Below, one piece after another: positions 1-9,236 of a stretch of DNA of 64,000 nt (its first letter is position 1; each line of letters starts with the position of its first letter). A program made the translations under genes and the position numbers. Source of the DNA: Legionella beliardensis (lineage in GTDB: Bacteria > Pseudomonadota > Gammaproteobacteria > Legionellales > Legionellaceae); assembly GCF_900452395.1 (NCBI RefSeq), contig NZ_UGNV01000001.1, positions 1,389,501 through 1,453,500 of the forward strand, read 5' to 3'. The notes under the pieces are model-generated. The model ran no database searches and was not told where the DNA came from. It saw only the letters and a list, made by a program, of their open reading frames with translations.

Positions 1-575
1 GAGTAGTCACGGCTTGGGTCGCGACGAACGCCCATAACGATACCACCTGAACGCACACCTTCTTCGTAGCGACGAGCTTTATCTTCTGGGATACCCCAAC
101 CAGCTAATGCGCCAATTAATCCGCCAGAAAGGCTGCCAGCACCAGCGCCAGCAAGACCTGCAGCAATTGGGCCTGCGATAACTAAGCCTAAACCAGGAAT
201 AGCTAAGTTAGTGCCAATCGCAGCAATTGCGCCTAACGTAGCGCCTACAATACCACCTATTGCGCCACCAACACCCATGCCTTCTTTCATGCGGTTGTCA
301 TCAGCGCCATTATTCATTGTAGAGTCATTGTCTAAGTCTGATTGGCTTGCACCGGTGCTTGCTCTAGCAATATCAGAATTATAATATTTACTGCGTGTGT
401 CTTCTGACATGATCACATTAATATCTTTAGGGTCATAACCACGATCAATGTAGGAACGGTAAGCTCTTTCGGCAGAGTCTTTATCTTGAAAGTAACCTGT
501 TAGCATTGAGTCATTATGATGAGAGCGAGAAGTATCGCGATTCATCCCTTCATTACGATCCATATAATTGTCCAT
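1..575 (-). CDS. Glycine-rich stress-type protein (3' end missing)
   Basis: The frame is open from an ATG at 573-575 to the window edge, so only the first 191 residues are seen and the C-terminus is missing. AGGAGAG lies six to seven bases before the ATG. The N-terminal part is hydrophilic (MDNYMDRNEGMNRDTSRSHH). Around residues 24-60 it reads like the heat-induced stress protein YflT/DUF1269 fold: LTGYFQDKDSAERAYRSY, then a GYDPKDINVIMSED stretch. Residues about 98-160 are very rich in Gly and Ala, with GGAIGGIVGATLGAIAAIG, a glycine-zipper-like hydrophobic segment that may insert in or lie on a membrane. The last visible part (YEEGVRSGGIVMGV) is typical of the same family. A role in stress response is inferred from family resemblance only. 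It is divergent from zwf and shares the 185-bp region between them. Confidence 0.75.
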   Translation of the reverse strand, partial: MDNYMDRNEGMNRDTSRSHHNDSMLTGYFQDKDSAERAYRSYIDRGYDPKDINVIMSEDTRSKYYNSDIARASTGASQSDLDNDSTMNNGADDNRMKEGMGVGGAIGGIVGATLGAIAAIGTNLAIPGLGLVIAGPIAAGLAGAGAGSLSGGLIGALAGWGIPEDKARRYEEGVRSGGIVMGVRRDPSRDY

Positions 576-680
576 GTCTCTCTCCTAGATTTAAGTTACA
601 ATTAAACATAGACCATAAATTGTAATTCTGCAAATTTTTATTCAAATTCAATAAGTTTAATCAAAATACTTTTAATACGG

Positions 681-708
681 TTGACGGTCAGGCTCACTGG
701 TGTAAAAT
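681..708 (+). promoter_or_regulatory. Probable sigma-70 promoter of the Entner-Doudoroff operon
   Basis: TTGACG at 681-686 and TAAAAT at 703-708 are separated by 16 bases. They lie about 50 bp before the zwf start. This is the best promoter match upstream of the operon. No operator sequence is obvious. Confidence 0.6.
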
Positions 709-759
709 CGGGGCACTTTGCAGTAATTTATTAATGACCAGTTATTGGAAGGAAAATTT

Positions 760-2229
760 ATGCAAGGAACGGCCGAAAATAATAAGGCATGTGATTTAAT
801 TTTATTTGGTACAAAAGGTGATCTTGCAAGCCGAAAGCTTTTACCAGCCCTTTATCAACTGGAAAAGCAAGGTTTGTTACATCCGCGCACGAATATCATT
901 GGTGTTGCACGCGATGCTTTTAGTAAAGACCATTACCTTGAATTTGTAGCAGAGATATTAGAAAAATTTATTAATGAGCCCTTTGATACAGTTGTTTGGG
1001 AGCGGTTGCAACAAAAGTTGCATTATGTGCAAATCGATCTTACACAGATAGCAGACTATAATAAACTTAAAGAGTTTACTGATCCTGAAACGCGTGTTGC
1101 TGTGAGTTATTTTGCCACTTCGTCTTCGTTATTTGGACCTATATGTCAAGGGTTAGCTAGTGTTGAATTAACTCATGAACCTGCTCGCGTTGTTGTAGAA
1201 AAGCCTATTGGACATAATCTAGCCTCTTCTATTGCCATTAATGACCAAATTGCACAGTATTTTAAAGAAAGTCAAATTTATCGTATCGATCATTATTTAG
1301 GCAAAGAAACGGTATTAAATTTATTAGTATTGCGCTTTGCCAATGCGATTTTTGCAACCAATTGGGATTATAAAGCCATTGATCATGTGCAAATTTCGGT
1401 TGCCGAAGAAGTAGGGGTTGAAGGGCGCTGGGGCTATTATGACAGCGCAGGGCAAATGCGTGACATGGTACAAAACCATCTTTTACAGATTTTAACTTTA
1501 GTGGCAATGGAGCCCCCCCTTAGCTTAGACGCTAATAATATTCGTGATGAAAAACTCAAAGTACTCAAGGCGTTAAGGCCAATTAATTTAGAAAATGTTC
1601 ATGAAATGACAGTCCGCGGCCAATATACTAGTGGTTTTGTTGCGGGCAGAACAGTGCCTGGGTATTTAGAAGAAAATGAAGCTAAGACAAGCACCACTGA
1701 AACATTTGTAGCATTAAAAGTATATATTGATAACTGGCGTTGGGCCGGCGTTCCTTTTTATTTGCGCACCGGTAAGCGTATGCCTAGAAAATACAGTGAA
1801 GTATTGATTTCATTTAAACCACAGCCACATAATATATTTCACCAAACGTATAAACATTTAAAAGCAAATAAGTTAATCATCCGCTTACAGCCTGATGAAG
1901 GTGTTGAAATCCAAATCATTAATAAAGTTCCAGGCTTAGGTGAAACGATGTTATTACAGCAAAGCAAACTAGATTTAAGCTTTGATGAAACATTTAAAAC
2001 ACAGCGAATTGCTGATGCTTATGAGCGCTTATTATTAGAAGCGATGCTAGGCAATCAATGTTTATTTGTGCGCCAAGATGAGGTAGAAGAAGCTTGGAAA
2101 TGGGTTGATAGCATTCTTGAGGCTTGGGAAATTTATAATGAACCGCCAATATCTTATCAAGCTGGCACATGGGGACCGGCAGCAGCAACCTCCTTATTAG
2201 CTCGCGATGACAGAAATTGGGATGAGTAG
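760..2229 (+). CDS. zwf: Glucose-6-phosphate 1-dehydrogenase
   Basis: Oxidises glucose 6-phosphate to 6-phosphogluconolactone with NADP+, the entry step of the Entner-Doudoroff route, in the cytosol. The product is 489 aa, the normal family length. The N-terminal nucleotide loop reads FGTKGDLASRKLLP (usual form GASGDLA), and the active-site signature RIDHYLGKE lies near residues 173-181 with the catalytic His. The frame can be extended to a TTG at 745. I prefer the ATG at 760 because GGAAGGAAA sits five to six bases before it. First gene of an operon: pgl overlaps its stop codon, and edd, glk and eda follow with tiny gaps or overlaps. A promoter-like TTGACG-16-TAAAAT lies upstream. Confidence 0.97.
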   Translation: MQGTAENNKACDLILFGTKGDLASRKLLPALYQLEKQGLLHPRTNIIGVARDAFSKDHYLEFVAEILEKFINEPFDTVVWERLQQKLHYVQIDLTQIADYNKLKEFTDPETRVAVSYFATSSSLFGPICQGLASVELTHEPARVVVEKPIGHNLASSIAINDQIAQYFKESQIYRIDHYLGKETVLNLLVLRFANAIFATNWDYKAIDHVQISVAEEVGVEGRWGYYDSAGQMRDMVQNHLLQILTLVAMEPPLSLDANNIRDEKLKVLKALRPINLENVHEMTVRGQYTSGFVAGRTVPGYLEENEAKTSTTETFVALKVYIDNWRWAGVPFYLRTGKRMPRKYSEVLISFKPQPHNIFHQTYKHLKANKLIIRLQPDEGVEIQIINKVPGLGETMLLQQSKLDLSFDETFKTQRIADAYERLLLEAMLGNQCLFVRQDEVEEAWKWVDSILEAWEIYNEPPISYQAGTWGPAAATSLLARDDRNWDE

Positions 2230-2920
2230 TATGCATATACAGCAGTTTAATGATACTGATAGTTTAAATGATTTTCTTTGTAAAAAATTGCAAGCTATTT
2301 TAGCGGAGGCAATAAAAAGTCGCGGCCAAGCTTATTTAGTTGTCTCCGGTGGTAAGACGCCTGCGCCTTTATTTAAGCAACTCTCAGAAATCGATTTAGA
2401 ATGGGATAAAGTAACTATACTTTTAGCAGATGAGCGCTGGCTACCTTCGTCTAGCGAAGATAGCAATGAAGGGATGTTAAAGCGCAATTTATTGATTAAT
2501 AAAGCAAAAAAAGCAAGTTATATTAGTTTGCTTACTAACGCAGAAAGCCCTTATCAAGGTGTTCCAGAAATTCAAGATTGCCTGAGTCATTTACCACAAT
2601 TTGATGTTGTGATTTTAGGCATGGGAGAAGATGGGCATACGGCGTCACTTTTTCCCTGCAGCAACGAAATCGAAGCTGGGTTGACTGATTTACATTCAGC
2701 AGTCATTGCAGTTACGCCAACAACAGCGCCTTATGAGCGTATTTCGTTAACAAAAAATCGGCTAATAAATAGTCGCTTTATTTTTCTACATTTAGTAGGA
2801 GAAAATAAATTAGCTGTGCTTAAGCAGGCAATGGCAGGCCAAGATGCTACTGCTATGCCCATCAGGGCTTTTTTGCACCATCCTTCTACCGATGTGCAAG
2901 TGATGTTTGCACCACAGTAA
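2222..2920 (+). CDS. pgl: 6-phosphogluconolactonase
   Basis: Hydrolyses 6-phosphogluconolactone to 6-phosphogluconate, linking Zwf to Edd. The protein is about 232 aa, of the DevB/Pgl type. It shows VVSGGKTPAPLFKQL near the N-terminus, LADERWLPSSSEDSNEGML in the middle (family DERxVPxxxxxSN motif) and LGMGEDGHTASLFP, the family active-site region. The start is uncertain. An in-frame ATG at 2207 lies inside zwf, while ATGs at 2222 and 2231 straddle the zwf stop (2227-2229). None has a strong ribosome-binding site, so translational coupling to zwf is likely, and I take 2222. edd follows after 19 bp. Confidence 0.95.
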   Translation: MSSMHIQQFNDTDSLNDFLCKKLQAILAEAIKSRGQAYLVVSGGKTPAPLFKQLSEIDLEWDKVTILLADERWLPSSSEDSNEGMLKRNLLINKAKKASYISLLTNAESPYQGVPEIQDCLSHLPQFDVVILGMGEDGHTASLFPCSNEIEAGLTDLHSAVIAVTPTTAPYERISLTKNRLINSRFIFLHLVGENKLAVLKQAMAGQDATAMPIRAFLHHPSTDVQVMFAPQ

Positions 2921-2939
2921 GTTAATACGATAGGATTTT

Positions 2940-4769
2940 ATGAATAACGTAATTAAGCAAGTCACCGAGCGTATTATTAAACGAAGCACTGAAAGTCGCT
3001 CGCATTATTTGGCTCGTATAGAAAAAGCTCGCTTAAAAGGCCCTCATCGGGGCGCTTTACATTGTGGCAATTTAGCACATGGCTTTGCTGCCTGCCGAGA
3101 GGGCGATAAGCTGGTGATGCGTGCATTAGTACAGCCCAACATTGCCATTGTTTCTGCTTATAATGATGTTTTGTCTGCCCATAAGCCCTATGAAAATTAT
3201 CCAATTTTGCTCAAAGAAGCTGTTAGCAAAGTAGGTGGTATCGCTCAATTTGCTGGTGGTGTTCCTGCTATGTGTGACGGGGTAACGCAAGGCCAGATGG
3301 GTATGGATTTAAGCTTGATGAGCAGAGACGTTATTGCTTTGTCAGCTACTATCGCTTTATCACATAATTTATTTGATGGCGGACTAATGCTTGGCATTTG
3401 TGACAAAATCGTTCCGGGTTTGTTAATCGCTGCCTTAACGTTTGGGCATTTACCTTTTGTTTTTGTACCAGCAGGGCCCATGCCGTCGGGGATTTCTAAT
3501 AAAGAAAAAGCACGCATCCGACAATTATATGCAGAAGGAAAAGTCAATAAAGAGGCATTACTCGATGCAGAAGCAGCTTCTTATCATACTTCGGGAACAT
3601 GTACTTTTTTTGGTACAGCTAATTCTAACCAGCTGATAGTAGAAATGATGGGTTTGCATTTACCTGGTGCATCATTTGTTAATCCGGAGGCTCCACTACG
3701 CCAGCATCTTACTGACGCTGCCGCCGAGCAAGTAATGACATTAACTGATTTAGGTGACAATTATTTACCTATTGGCCATTTAATTGAGGCTAAATCTATT
3801 GTTAATGGCATTATTGGTTTATTAGCCACAGGTGGTTCTACTAATCATACTATGCATCTTGTTGCCATTGCGCGAGCTGCGGGCTTTATAATTAATTGGG
3901 ATGATTTTGCTGATTTATCAAAAGTGATTCCGCTTGTTGCGAAAATTTATCCGAATGGAAGCGCTGATATTAATCAGTTTCATCGTGCCGGTGGCATGGC
4001 TTATTTAATTCGTACTCTATTAGACGCTGATTTATTACATGATGATGTGCATACGGTAGTAGGTTATGGGTTACACCGCTATACAGAGCAACCTGTGTTG
4101 CGTGATGGTCGCCTACATTGGGTAGAGGGGCCAAATACGCCTTTAGATGATGACGTGCTCCGATCAGCTAATAATCCCTTTAGTTCACATGGCGGGTTAG
4201 AGGTTTTGTCAGGTAATATTGGGAGAGCAGTTATCAAAACTTCTGCTTTGCATGAAAATAATTTAGTTGTTCAAGCGCAAGCCGAAGTATTTACAAGCCA
4301 GGAAGAATTTATAACTGCTTTTAAAGAAGGGCGATTAAATAAAGATTGTATTATTGTTATTCGCTTCCAAGGTCCTAAAGCTTGTGGAATGCCCGAGTTA
4401 CACCAGTTAACCCCCCAATTATCAGTATTACAAAACAAGGGCTATCGGGTTGCTTTAGTGACAGATGGACGTATGTCAGGCGCTTCAGGAAATGTACCAA
4501 CAGCATTACATGTAACGCCTGAAGCCTTAGATGGCGGCGCTATTGCTAAGATTCAAACGGGTGATCTTATTTTGCTTGATAGTAAGCAAGGTATTTTACA
4601 GCTTCTTATTTCAGAAGATGAATTAGCCCAACGAAAACCAGCAAAATTCGATACCTCGAGCTATTATGTAGGTATGGGGCGTGAACTGTTTGGCTGCCTA
4701 CGTACGCAATTAACTGGTGCTGAGCAGGGCGCTTGTAGTTTGTTTGTTACAGAGGATTACCTACAATGA
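2940..4769 (+). CDS. edd: Phosphogluconate dehydratase
   Basis: First committed Entner-Doudoroff enzyme, converting 6-phosphogluconate to 2-keto-3-deoxy-6-phosphogluconate. The product is 609 aa, full length for the IlvD/Edd dehydratase family. Family signatures are visible: [15 protein letters not shown] in the first third (iron-sulphur cluster Cys region), [20 protein letters not shown] in the middle, and [18 protein letters not shown] near the C-terminus. Other Cys candidates for the 4Fe-4S cluster are in [13 protein letters not shown] and MCDGVTQG. The start ATG is preceded by TAGGA. The stop overlaps the glk start as ATGA, so the two genes are translationally coupled. Confidence 0.97.
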   Translation: MNNVIKQVTERIIKRSTESRSHYLARIEKARLKGPHRGALHCGNLAHGFAACREGDKLVMRALVQPNIAIVSAYNDVLSAHKPYENYPILLKEAVSKVGGIAQFAGGVPAMCDGVTQGQMGMDLSLMSRDVIALSATIALSHNLFDGGLMLGICDKIVPGLLIAALTFGHLPFVFVPAGPMPSGISNKEKARIRQLYAEGKVNKEALLDAEAASYHTSGTCTFFGTANSNQLIVEMMGLHLPGASFVNPEAPLRQHLTDAAAEQVMTLTDLGDNYLPIGHLIEAKSIVNGIIGLLATGGSTNHTMHLVAIARAAGFIINWDDFADLSKVIPLVAKIYPNGSADINQFHRAGGMAYLIRTLLDADLLHDDVHTVVGYGLHRYTEQPVLRDGRLHWVEGPNTPLDDDVLRSANNPFSSHGGLEVLSGNIGRAVIKTSALHENNLVVQAQAEVFTSQEEFITAFKEGRLNKDCIIVIRFQGPKACGMPELHQLTPQLSVLQNKGYRVALVTDGRMSGASGNVPTALHVTPEALDGGAIAKIQTGDLILLDSKQGILQLLISEDELAQRKPAKFDTSSYYVGMGRELFGCLRTQLTGAEQGACSLFVTEDYLQ

Positions 4770-5758
4770 GTACACAACAACTTGCTCTTGAGGCATGCGC
4801 CTATGCTATTGTTGCCGATATTGGAGGTACAAATGCACGCTTTAGTTTAGTCGACTTAGTCAATCTTACGGTAGATAAGGTAGCTGTTTTTCCTTGCGCA
4901 AATTTTCCAAACTTAAAAGACGCATTAATTTACTATCGTACAATGCATGATTTATCTGAGATAAAGCATGCGACCATTGCTATTGCTTGTCCAGTGATTA
5001 GCGATAATGTGGTGATGACTAATTGCACTTGGAATTTTTCAATTAGTCAATTGAAAGACGAGCTTGGATTTAGCCACCTACAAGTATTAAATGATTTAAG
5101 TGCTGCAGCAATGAGTTTACCTATTTTAACCGCTGAGGAAAAAGTACAAATCGGTTCTGGTGAACCTGATCTGACTAAGCCCATGGTGATGCTTGGAGTA
5201 GGAACAGGTTTAGGGGTGGCGCATCTAATTCCAACATCTTCTTGTTTTATGCCTTTATCAGGTGAAGGTGGGCATACAGCTTGGGCAGCTCAAAGTGAAC
5301 AAGAATGGTTTATTCAGCGCTTTTTGATGAATAGATTCGGTCATGTTTCTTCTGAACGGCTATTATCAGGGCCTGGGTTAGAAAATTTATATTTAGCCAT
5401 CGCTGCTTATCAAGGCTTAACTATTTCCCCTCTACCAGCGGCAGAAATTGTGCGCTTAGCACTAAATAATGAATCGACTTTAGCAATTGCTGTTGTTGAG
5501 CAATTTTTTGCAAGCTTAGGAAGTTATGCTGGTGATTTAGCCTTAAAATTATGCACTTTTGGGGGCGTGTATATCACAGGTGGCGTTGTACCTAAGCTCT
5601 TATCCTTGATGGAACAGAGTGAATTTAGAGCGCGCTTTGAAACCAAAGGCCGGTTTAGCGCGTTAAATAAACAAGTACCTAGCTATGTGGTTACAGCAAA
5701 ACACCCAGGGTTAGTGGGTGCGGCTCTTTACTTAAAGCAAATTATGGAAAGTGAGTAG
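4766..5758 (+). CDS. glk: Glucokinase
   Basis: Phosphorylates glucose with ATP to give glucose 6-phosphate for Zwf. The 330-aa product matches the bacterial Glk family. It has the N-terminal phosphate-binding loop VADIGGTNARFSL, the sugar-binding region LNDLSAAAMSLP, a second ATP-loop segment GVGTGLGVAHLI, and the GEGGHTAWAAQ motif followed by SERLLSGPGL, which is characteristic of Glk. It overlaps edd by four bases and its stop lies next to the eda start. Its presence in the operon suggests that free glucose is a substrate, fitting the adjacent glucoamylase and sugar porter. Confidence 0.96.
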   Translation: MSTQQLALEACAYAIVADIGGTNARFSLVDLVNLTVDKVAVFPCANFPNLKDALIYYRTMHDLSEIKHATIAIACPVISDNVVMTNCTWNFSISQLKDELGFSHLQVLNDLSAAAMSLPILTAEEKVQIGSGEPDLTKPMVMLGVGTGLGVAHLIPTSSCFMPLSGEGGHTAWAAQSEQEWFIQRFLMNRFGHVSSERLLSGPGLENLYLAIAAYQGLTISPLPAAEIVRLALNNESTLAIAVVEQFFASLGSYAGDLALKLCTFGGVYITGGVVPKLLSLMEQSEFRARFETKGRFSALNKQVPSYVVTAKHPGLVGAALYLKQIMESE

Positions 5759-5759
5759 T

Positions 5760-6440
5760 ATGTCATTAAATAATAGGGCATCATTGCCTCCAGAGGTCTT
5801 ATTTTCACAGGGGCCTATTATTCCCGTCTTAGTGATACGCCATCTTGAAGATGCAATACCTTTAGCCACTGCTTTAATTAGTAGTGGCATTAGTCTCTTG
5901 GAAGTGACCTTAAGAACGGCAACTGCTTTAGAGGCTATTCGTCTATTAAGGCTAGAATTTCCTGATATAATCATAGGCGCAGGAACAGTTACCTCGCCGG
6001 CACAATTAGAGCAAGCCATTCAAGCAGGTGCTCAATTTGCAATTAGCCCTGGCTTAACACGCGAATTATTACAGGCAGGTAAGGACTCGACAATTCCATT
6101 AATTCCTGGTATTGCTAGTATTTCTGAACTGATGGAAGGACTTCAATTTGGTTTTAATCATTTTAAGTTTTTTCCAGCTGAAGTTGCAGGCGGGATTGCT
6201 ATGCTAAAAGCCATTTCTGGGCCATTTCCAAACGTTCATTTTTGTCCTACAGGTGGTATTAATGAACATAACTTTTTAGATTACTTAAACCTCCCTAATG
6301 TGTCTTGTGTTGGAGGTTCATGGATCGTTCCTGATGAAGCAACAAAAACAAAAAATTGGGAGAAAATTAAAATGCTAAGCTCAGCGGCTATAACACAAGC
6401 AATCAGCGCGCTAGGTAAATTTGTACTACAGAAAAACTAA
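5760..6440 (+). CDS. eda: KDPG/KHG aldolase
   Basis: Class I aldolase that splits 2-keto-3-deoxy-6-phosphogluconate into pyruvate and glyceraldehyde 3-phosphate, completing the pathway. The product is about 226 aa, one TIM-barrel domain. GISLLEVTLRT carries the family Glu, GAGTVTSPAQLEQAIQAGAQF is the typical beta3 loop, and FKFFPAEVAGG holds the Schiff-base Lys. GGINEHN and GGSWIVP follow, as in other Eda proteins. A GTG at 5751 would extend it by three residues. I choose the ATG at 5760, two bases after the glk stop, with GGAAAGTGAG upstream. A 187-bp gap separates it from the sugar porter gene. Confidence 0.95.
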   Translation: MSLNNRASLPPEVLFSQGPIIPVLVIRHLEDAIPLATALISSGISLLEVTLRTATALEAIRLLRLEFPDIIIGAGTVTSPAQLEQAIQAGAQFAISPGLTRELLQAGKDSTIPLIPGIASISELMEGLQFGFNHFKFFPAEVAGGIAMLKAISGPFPNVHFCPTGGINEHNFLDYLNLPNVSCVGGSWIVPDEATKTKNWEKIKMLSSAAITQAISALGKFVLQKN

Positions 6441-6627
6441 AGCATTCAGGTAAAAGTATTTAAAATGATTGACGTTACTTAACTCTCAAAATTTTAATGT
6501 TGATAATAAATCTACATAGGTCTTCTATAAAACTAAACTTATGAATTAGTATCTTCATACTAAATTGCGTTATTTAGTATTGTTTTGACTTAAGTATTGA
6601 AGGTTTGAATAAAGATAAGGAATAAAT

Positions 6628-7209
6628 ATGGCTTGGTTGGTAGCGGTTATTGGATCGGTAGCAGGCTTTTTATTTGGTTATGATGAAGGAATCATTGCTG
6701 GTTCTTTAGATCTGGTTAAAAATCACTTTTCACTTAGTCATACCCACGTTGGTATTATGACATCAGCGCTTCCTTTTGGTGCTTTATTTGGCTCAATGTT
6801 TATTGGCGCTTTAATCGCTTCACGTTTTGTTAAATACTTAGGTAGACGTACCACGTTATCGTTTAGTGGCGCTTTCTTTCTCCTAGGTGCTTTAGGTGCT
6901 GCATTTGCTACTACTGAATTAATATTAATAACGTCTCGTTTTATTCTAGGTCTTGCAATTGGTATTGCCGCCGTGACTACGCCTTTATATTTAGCAGAAA
7001 CAGCGCCTGTTAAGCTGCGAGGTGCAATGGTCGCAATTTATCAATTAGCAATCACAATTGGTATTGTTTGTGCCTATGCTGTTAACTATTTACTTATTGA
7101 ACAACAAGCATGGCGAGTTATGTTTGCTTCCAGCGCAATACCAGCCTTAATTTTAATGGTCGGTATTTTATTTTTACCTGAGTCACCCCGTTGGTTATGT
7201 TGTGTCGGT
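6628..7209 (+). pseudogene. ywtG: Sugar/H+ symporter (YwtG-like), 5' part, broken by an IS element
   Basis: N-terminal 194 codons of a sugar porter of the major facilitator superfamily, expected to import glucose or a related sugar across the inner membrane. It starts at an ATG with AAGGAA upstream. Motifs of the family are clear: GFLFGYDEGIIAGSL in TM1, the loop RYLGRR-type KYLGRRTT between TM2 and TM3, and LPESPRWL after TM6. The frame runs into the insertion at 7210 and stops at 7260 after 17 foreign residues. Removing 7210-8310 and one copy of CGGT joins this part in frame to the segment at 8315, restoring a 471-aa protein. As it stands the product has only six membrane segments and is probably non-functional. 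Confidence 0.93.
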
Positions 7210-8310
7210 CTTGGATTCAACAGATTAGTGCAACTTTTGTATATAAAAGAGGCAGGATAAGAGAGTAAACTTCCTGCTGTTTTAGTACAGGAGTTGTAAA
7301 TGAGTTACAAGCATTTGGATTATCTCAAGCGGTGTAAAATTCAAGCGTTTGTGCATGCAGGTTATACGCAGCAACAAATAGCCGATGAGCTAGGGGTCCA
7401 TAAGTCAACGATTAGTAGGGAGCTTAATCGTAATCTAACCTTTATTCGCACGCGCTTAGGATATTGGACCTATAAGGCAAATTACGCGCAGAAGTATGCG
7501 GATGATAGGCAACGAGATAAGCCCAAGTACATCAAAGTCAATGAGGAGATTAAGCAGTTTATTAGGGAAAAGATAAGCCAGGACTGGAGTCCTGAACAAA
7601 TTAGCGGCTATGCTAAACGCAAGCAGTTATTTAGCTTAAGTCATGAGTGGATTTATCAGTTTATTTTAACGGATAAAAAGCACGGCGGTAGCTTATTTAA
7701 ACACTTAAGGCATCAACAAAAGAAGTATCGTAAGCGCTATGGTGGCCCTAAACGTCAAGGGCCAATTAGAAACAGGCGATTCATTGATGAAAGACCTAAA
7801 ATCGTTGATGAAAAAGCGCGAATTGGTGATTGGGAGATTGATACCCTTATTGGCAAGAATCGTAAGCATGCTGTCGTTTCAATCGTTGAACGAAAGACTA
7901 AGTTTACTATCCTTAAAAAGGTTAACCAGAAAACCGCTGAAAACGTAAGCTTAGCCACGATAGATGCTTTAAAACCATATACCAACTCGGTTTTATCCAT
8001 TACAGCTGATAACGGCTCTGAATTTGCTTATCATGAGAAGATAACCGAGCAGTTAAATTCCGATTTTTTCTTCGCTCATCCTTATTCATCTTGGGAACGT
8101 GGACTTAATGAAAATACCAATGGATTGGTACGACAATACTTAAAAAAAGGCGCAAGCTTTGAATCCATAACTGATGAACACTTAAAAGCAATTATGGAAA
8201 AATTGAATGACAGACCTAGAAAAACATTAGGCTTTAAATCACCAGCTATGTTATTTTTACCGCAGACAGCTGATGAAGAAAAGGTGGTTGCATTAGCTTG
8301 TTGAATCCGC
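7210..8310 (+). mobile_element. IS30-family insertion sequence (1101 bp)
   Basis: A complete insertion sequence bounded by imperfect inverted repeats. The left end has GGATTCAACAGATTAGTGC at 7213-7231. The right end, read on the other strand from 8308, has GGATTCAACAAGCTAATGC. The element is flanked by a direct repeat CGGT at 7206-7209 and 8311-8314. Taking out the element and one CGGT restores the sugar porter reading frame exactly, which fixes the boundaries. It carries one intact transposase gene in the same direction as the interrupted gene. The length fits IS30 family elements. A 4-bp duplication is slightly longer than the 2-3 bp common in the family. Confidence 0.92.
7300..8304 (+). 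CDS. IS30-family transposase
   Basis: Intact 334-aa DDE transposase. The N-terminus has the family helix-turn-helix, YTQQQIADELGVHKSTISRE at about residues 22-41, for binding the inverted repeats. The catalytic core begins with GDWEIDTLIG (first Asp), continues with SITADNGSEFAYH (second Asp), and ends with WERGLNENTNGLVRQYLKKG, the IS30 signature carrying the Glu. CAGGAG lies seven bases before the ATG at 7300. The stop at 8302-8304 lies within the right inverted repeat. No frameshift or stop is seen, so the element may still be active. Confidence 0.97.
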   Translation: MSYKHLDYLKRCKIQAFVHAGYTQQQIADELGVHKSTISRELNRNLTFIRTRLGYWTYKANYAQKYADDRQRDKPKYIKVNEEIKQFIREKISQDWSPEQISGYAKRKQLFSLSHEWIYQFILTDKKHGGSLFKHLRHQQKKYRKRYGGPKRQGPIRNRRFIDERPKIVDEKARIGDWEIDTLIGKNRKHAVVSIVERKTKFTILKKVNQKTAENVSLATIDALKPYTNSVLSITADNGSEFAYHEKITEQLNSDFFFAHPYSSWERGLNENTNGLVRQYLKKGASFESITDEHLKAIMEKLNDRPRKTLGFKSPAMLFLPQTADEEKVVALAC

Positions 8311-9148
8311 CGGTAAACATAATTTAGCGTTAAACGCTTTAAAGAGATTGCGGGCTGGAAAGTCTGTGGAACAGGAATTAAATGACATAGAGGTAACTTT
8401 AGCAAGAGAGCCTCACGGGGATAAAAATTGGCGGTTACTCTTTCAGAAACCCTTACTGCCCGTATTACTTTTAGGCGTTACCTTATTCTGTTTACAACAG
8501 CTAAGCGGTATTAATGTAATTATTTATTATGCGCCAGAGATTTTTAAAAACTTAGGTTTTACTAATACGACTGGACAAATTTTAGCGACAATGGGTATTG
8601 GCCTAGTTAATCTACTAGTAACAATAATTGCTATATTTTGTGTCGATAAAATTGGTAGGCGTAAATTACTATTAGTTGGTTTCATTGGTACTTTTTTAAG
8701 TTTAACGGCGTTAAGCTTTTTCTCTTTCTATCAGACCGCATCGTTGGCTTATTTATCTGTATTATGTTTAACAATTTATATTTTTTCCTTTGCTATTAGT
8801 ATTGGCCCTATTCCTCATATTGCAATGGCAGAAATTTTTCCACTTCATGTTCGTGGAGCTGGTATGGGACTATCATCGATGAGTAACTGGGGCTTTAATA
8901 CGTTGATGGTATTTAGCTTTCCTATTTTGTATAGCCAAATTGGTATTGGCTTTACCTTTTTATTATATGGGATCATTTGTTTTCTAGGCTTTATCTATAC
9001 GTATTATTGGATGCCAGAAACTAAAAATATAAGCCTTGAAGCGATTGAACGTTATTTAATGAGTAATAAGCCCTTACGTTATTTAGGTAGGCCGCAAGAA
9101 GACATTAAAAGTAACGTAGAGCAAGTCGAGTTGACGTCTATCATTTAA
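8311..9148 (+). pseudogene. ywtG: Sugar/H+ symporter (YwtG-like), 3' part, broken by an IS element
   Basis: The remaining C-terminal half of the interrupted sugar porter. After the second CGGT copy the frame reads KHNLALNALKRLRAGKSVEQ, the usual cytoplasmic loop that follows SPRWL in this family. Then come TM7-TM12 with QQLSGINVIIYYAPEIF, the sugar-binding QQxSGxNxxxYY motif, VDKIGRRKLLL, and PETKNISLEAIERY after the last membrane segment. It has no start codon of its own with a good ribosome-binding site (a TTG at 8348 is in frame). The decay is recent: apart from the insertion, both halves are free of stops and frameshifts. Confidence 0.92.
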
Positions 9149-9212
9149 TTTTCTACAAGCAAAAAATTCAGCTGATTCCGATTACTGCGTCGATAGTAAC
9201 CGGAACCAGCAG

Positions 9213-9236
9213 TTCTTAAGATAAGTATCTTAACAA
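9213..9236. repeat. Short palindrome between convergent genes
   Basis: TTAAGATA at 9216-9223 and TATCTTAA at 9226-9233 form an 8-bp inverted repeat with a 2-base loop. It lies between the ends of the sugar porter and the glucoamylase gene. It may act as a weak terminator, but no long T run follows. Confidence 0.35.

Noticed and set aside
3245-3547. A 100-codon minus-strand frame inside edd
   Set aside because: Antisense to a conserved enzyme gene. No independent support.
7300-8304. The transposase considered as a cargo or domesticated gene
   Set aside because: Intact terminal repeats, a target duplication and exact restoration of the host frame show an ordinary IS30-type insertion.
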